Shown piece by piece: positions 45,070 to 47,021 of a stretch of DNA of 47,021 nt. Source of the DNA: an uncultured Clostridia bacterium (GTDB lineage: Bacteria > Bacillota > Clostridia > Lachnospirales > CAG-274); the NCBI GenBank assembly GCA_947630725.1, contig CANRIS010000019.1, positions 1 to 47,021 on the forward strand, written 5' to 3'. The position numbers were made by a program, and so were the translations under genes. Under the pieces are notes generated by a model. It was given only the letters and a program-made list of their open reading frames with translations. It had not been told where the DNA came from and made no database searches. Each line of letters opens with the position of its first letter. Position 1 is the stretch's first letter.

Positions 45070-46554
45070 ATGGCTAAAAAAATAGACAATGTTGAAATAA
45101 AAATAGAAGACTTCATTTTTCCGAATAAGGGGACAGCGCACTATAACGGCGTAAAAGCCGAAATAGCAAACGCCCTTCCGGGACAAACCGTAAAATGCAG
45201 CCTTTACAAGAAAAAGGGAAAATATGTTTCAAACAGCTTTGAAATAATCAAAGGCGCAGACGGAGAGATACCATCGGACTGCCCCTCCTTCGGGAGCTGC
45301 GGAGGCTGTGTTTTCAGAACTCTGCCCTATGAAAGGGAGCTTGAATTAAAGAAAAAGACAGTTTTTGATATATTAAAGGCAGCGGACATAGGGGATATTC
45401 GTTTTGACGGCATAAAATCAAGTCACAACATAGACTGCTACAGAAATAAAATGGAATTTTCGTTCGGCGATACAGGCCTTGGCGGAGAGCTTTCTTTGGG
45501 TATGCGAAAAAGGAACAGCTTTTATGAGGTGGCATCGGCAGCGGAATGCAAAATTGTTTGCGAGGATATAAGAAAAATTCTTGCAGCCACTCTTGATTTC
45601 TTCAAAAATACCGATGAAAAATTCTACAACAGGCTGCGAAAGGAAGGCTCCCTTCGTCATCTTCTGGTACGCAGGGCGCAGTTTACGGGGGAAATTCTCG
45701 TGGCATTAGTTTCGACATCAAGTCTTCACACAGACCTTACGCCGCTTGCGGAAAGCCTTCTCAGTCTGTCTTTGGAGGGAAATATAACAGGCATACTGCA
45801 CATAATAAACGATGGCGCTGCCGATGTGGTAAGGGCGGACAAAACGAAAATTCTTTTCGGACGGGACTATATCTACGAAAAGCTGCTGGGGTTGACCTTC
45901 AAGATCTCACTGTTTTCATTTTTCCAGACAAATTCCGGCGGAGCCGAAATTCTCTACGACACCGTCAGAACCTACGCAGGAAACGAGCCGAACAGAACGA
46001 TCTATGATCTTTACTGCGGTACAGGCACAATAGCCCAGCTCCTCAGCACCAACGCAAAACAGGTCATCGGCATCGAAATAGTCGAGGAGGCTGTCGAGGC
46101 CGCAAAAATCAACGCCGCCCTCAACAACATCCAAAACTGCACCTTCATCGCCGCAGACGTCCTCTCCGCAATCGACTCCCTCCCCTCCCGCCCCGACACC
46201 ATCGTCCTCGACCCTCCCCGTGAAGGTCTCCACCCCAAGGCCCTCTCCAAAATCTGCCAAAACCTCTGCGCCCCTTCAATAATATACGTCTCCTGCAAGC
46301 CAACCTCCCTCGCCCGTGACCTCCCCCTCTTCCGCCTCCACAACTACACCCCCTCCCGCCTCACCCTGATCGACCTCTTCCCCCGCACCCAACATGTGGA
46401 GACGGTTGTAATGCTTTCCCACAAAAAACCCGACAGCGTAATCAACGTAAAAGTCGAGTTTGGCGAGGGCGAGGTGAAAGTGCCGCTTGATAATATCGCC
46501 AAGAGAGCCGAAGCGCATAAGCCGAAAGAGCGGGTTACATACAAGATGATATAG
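45070..46554 (+). CDS. rlmD: 23S rRNA (uracil-5-)-methyltransferase RlmD/RumA family, tail cut by TAG
   Basis: 494 residues as read, ATG 45070 preceded by ACGGAGA. An N-terminal TRAM-like part is followed by an iron-sulfur cysteine cluster (CPSFGSCGGCVF, about 76-87). The C-terminal SAM domain has YDLYCGTGTIAQLLS, VLDPPREGL and the catalytic-cysteine motif VSCKPTSLARDL. It would methylate a uridine of 23S rRNA (U1939-type), though RlmC/TrmA-like relatives exist. From about 46030 to 46395 the codon use shifts strongly to C-ending codons (Leu CTC throughout), unlike the rest. The frame ends at a TAG at 46552, after which a conserved-looking tail continues in the same frame. Confidence 0.9.
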   Translation: MAKKIDNVEIKIEDFIFPNKGTAHYNGVKAEIANALPGQTVKCSLYKKKGKYVSNSFEIIKGADGEIPSDCPSFGSCGGCVFRTLPYERELELKKKTVFDILKAADIGDIRFDGIKSSHNIDCYRNKMEFSFGDTGLGGELSLGMRKRNSFYEVASAAECKIVCEDIRKILAATLDFFKNTDEKFYNRLRKEGSLRHLLVRRAQFTGEILVALVSTSSLHTDLTPLAESLLSLSLEGNITGILHIINDGAADVVRADKTKILFGRDYIYEKLLGLTFKISLFSFFQTNSGGAEILYDTVRTYAGNEPNRTIYDLYCGTGTIAQLLSTNAKQVIGIEIVEEAVEAAKINAALNNIQNCTFIAADVLSAIDSLPSRPDTIVLDPPREGLHPKALSKICQNLCAPSIIYVSCKPTSLARDLPLFRLHNYTPSRLTLIDLFPRTQHVETVVMLSHKKPDSVINVKVEFGEGEVKVPLDNIAKRAEAHKPKERVTYKMI

Positions 46555-46743
46555 GAGTACATAGAAAAGAAATGTGGATTTAAGGTACATACAGCGTATA
46601 TAGCAGAGGTAAGGAGAGGTTTGAGGCTGCCGATGTATGATGCTCCGAATGCGGTGGAGGAATTGAAACAGCCGAGGAAACATCCAACAGTGAGTAAAGT
46701 GGAAGCAATAAAAAATGCTTTGAAATTCTTTAAGATTCTTTAG
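46555..46743 (+). pseudogene. Severed C-terminal tail of the RlmD-like protein
   Basis: In the same frame directly after the TAG, 62 codons read EYIEKKCGFKVHTAYIAEVR, LPMYDAPNAVEELKQPRKHP and AIKNALKFFKIL, then TAG at 46741-46743. From memory, this tail is normally fused to clostridial RlmD-like proteins, with a glutamine codon where the TAG stands. It has no ATG of its own near its start and no clear ribosome site. A CAG-to-TAG change is the simplest explanation. Confidence 0.7.
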
Positions 46744-47021
46744 AAATTTACTTATTAAAGTTGTATTAGAAATGCTGATTCATTTATTTTGAGCTGTTTG
46801 TAATTAGCATTGTAATATTGTTTAGAAACGGACAAAAAAATAAAATATGTAGTTTGTTAAGTTTAAGTATCCATGATAAACTAAGCATAGCAGTTCTTAA
46901 AGTTGTGAGGTTGTTTGGCGTGGTAACTTAACAATACATCATAAATAGATGATAATTGTTAGTGGAAATTTTTAAGAAAAAAATTTAGATAATTGTTTTG
47001 AAATAAAATTTTTGTGAAAAT
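46744..47021. other. AT-rich end of the window without a recognised gene
   Basis: I see no open frame of note, no RNA structure and no repeat matching other parts of the window. Confidence 0.5.

Noticed and set aside
45916..46260. Minus-strand Gly/Asp/Glu-rich frame opposite rlmD
   Set aside because: It is produced by the pyrimidine-rich codon patch; the plus strand holds conserved methyltransferase motifs.

Overview
The window looks like a chromosomal stretch of an endospore-forming Clostridia bacterium (Firmicutes), probably from the gut. Evidence: spmA/spmB spore-maturation genes, a tyrosine T-box leader before tyrS, a Firmicutes-style 6S RNA, an AbrB/SpoVT-type regulator, the ftsE-ftsX-M23 hydrolase cluster, SLH surface anchoring and strong AGGAGG ribosome sites. 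No species is assigned.

Layout. (1) 1-9.1 kb is an AT-rich accessory island on the minus strand. It holds a two-gene restriction-modification-like system (PLD-SNF2 helicase overlapping an Eco57I-type methyltransferase by ATGA), followed by debris of at least four insertion-sequence families (IS1182-, IS3-, ISAs1- and IS200-like). (2) 9.1-18.4 kb is a surface-protein region: a 50-residue peptide with a double-glycine leader; a giant SLH protein whose 3' end is tandemly triplicated at 100 bp and whose 5' end abuts an inverted duplicated fragment of the gene at 34-36 kb; a decayed DUF7336-like gene; a membrane-anchored unknown; and a stalk-domain/PepSY exported protein. (3) 18.4-34.2 kb is core: 6S RNA, fba, a MATE pump, DUF1858, lepB, a SHOCT-like protein, an AbrB-type regulator, spmAB, nnr, acpS, DUF554, secG, rnr, a thioesterase, pyrG and an orphan branched-chain amino-acid binding lipoprotein. 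(4) 34.2-41.2 kb is a minus-strand envelope block: a stalk-domain membrane protein, an M23 hydrolase, ftsX, ftsE and a CdaR/PucR-type regulator. (5) 41.5-46.7 kb is a tyrosine T-box controlling tyrS-aroA, then rlmD with an internal stop that severs its C-terminal tail.

How genes fit together: FtsEX plus the coiled-coil M23 protein form a division-coupled peptidoglycan hydrolase system. SecG and LepB serve the export of the many surface proteins. The T-box links uncharged tRNA-Tyr to tyrS and probably to aroA, a step of the pathway that makes tyrosine. The helicase and methyltransferase form one translationally coupled defence-like unit.

The most unusual signals are not protein families. They are back-to-back palindrome arrays in intergenic spaces (26.46-26.72, 30.61-30.98 and 41.95-42.10 kb), the inverted duplication that beheads the SLH gene, the 100-bp tandem copies of the SLH gene end, the solitary double-glycine peptide, and the pyrimidine-rich codon patch and nonsense codon in rlmD. 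All calls come from reading the sequence; no database search was run.
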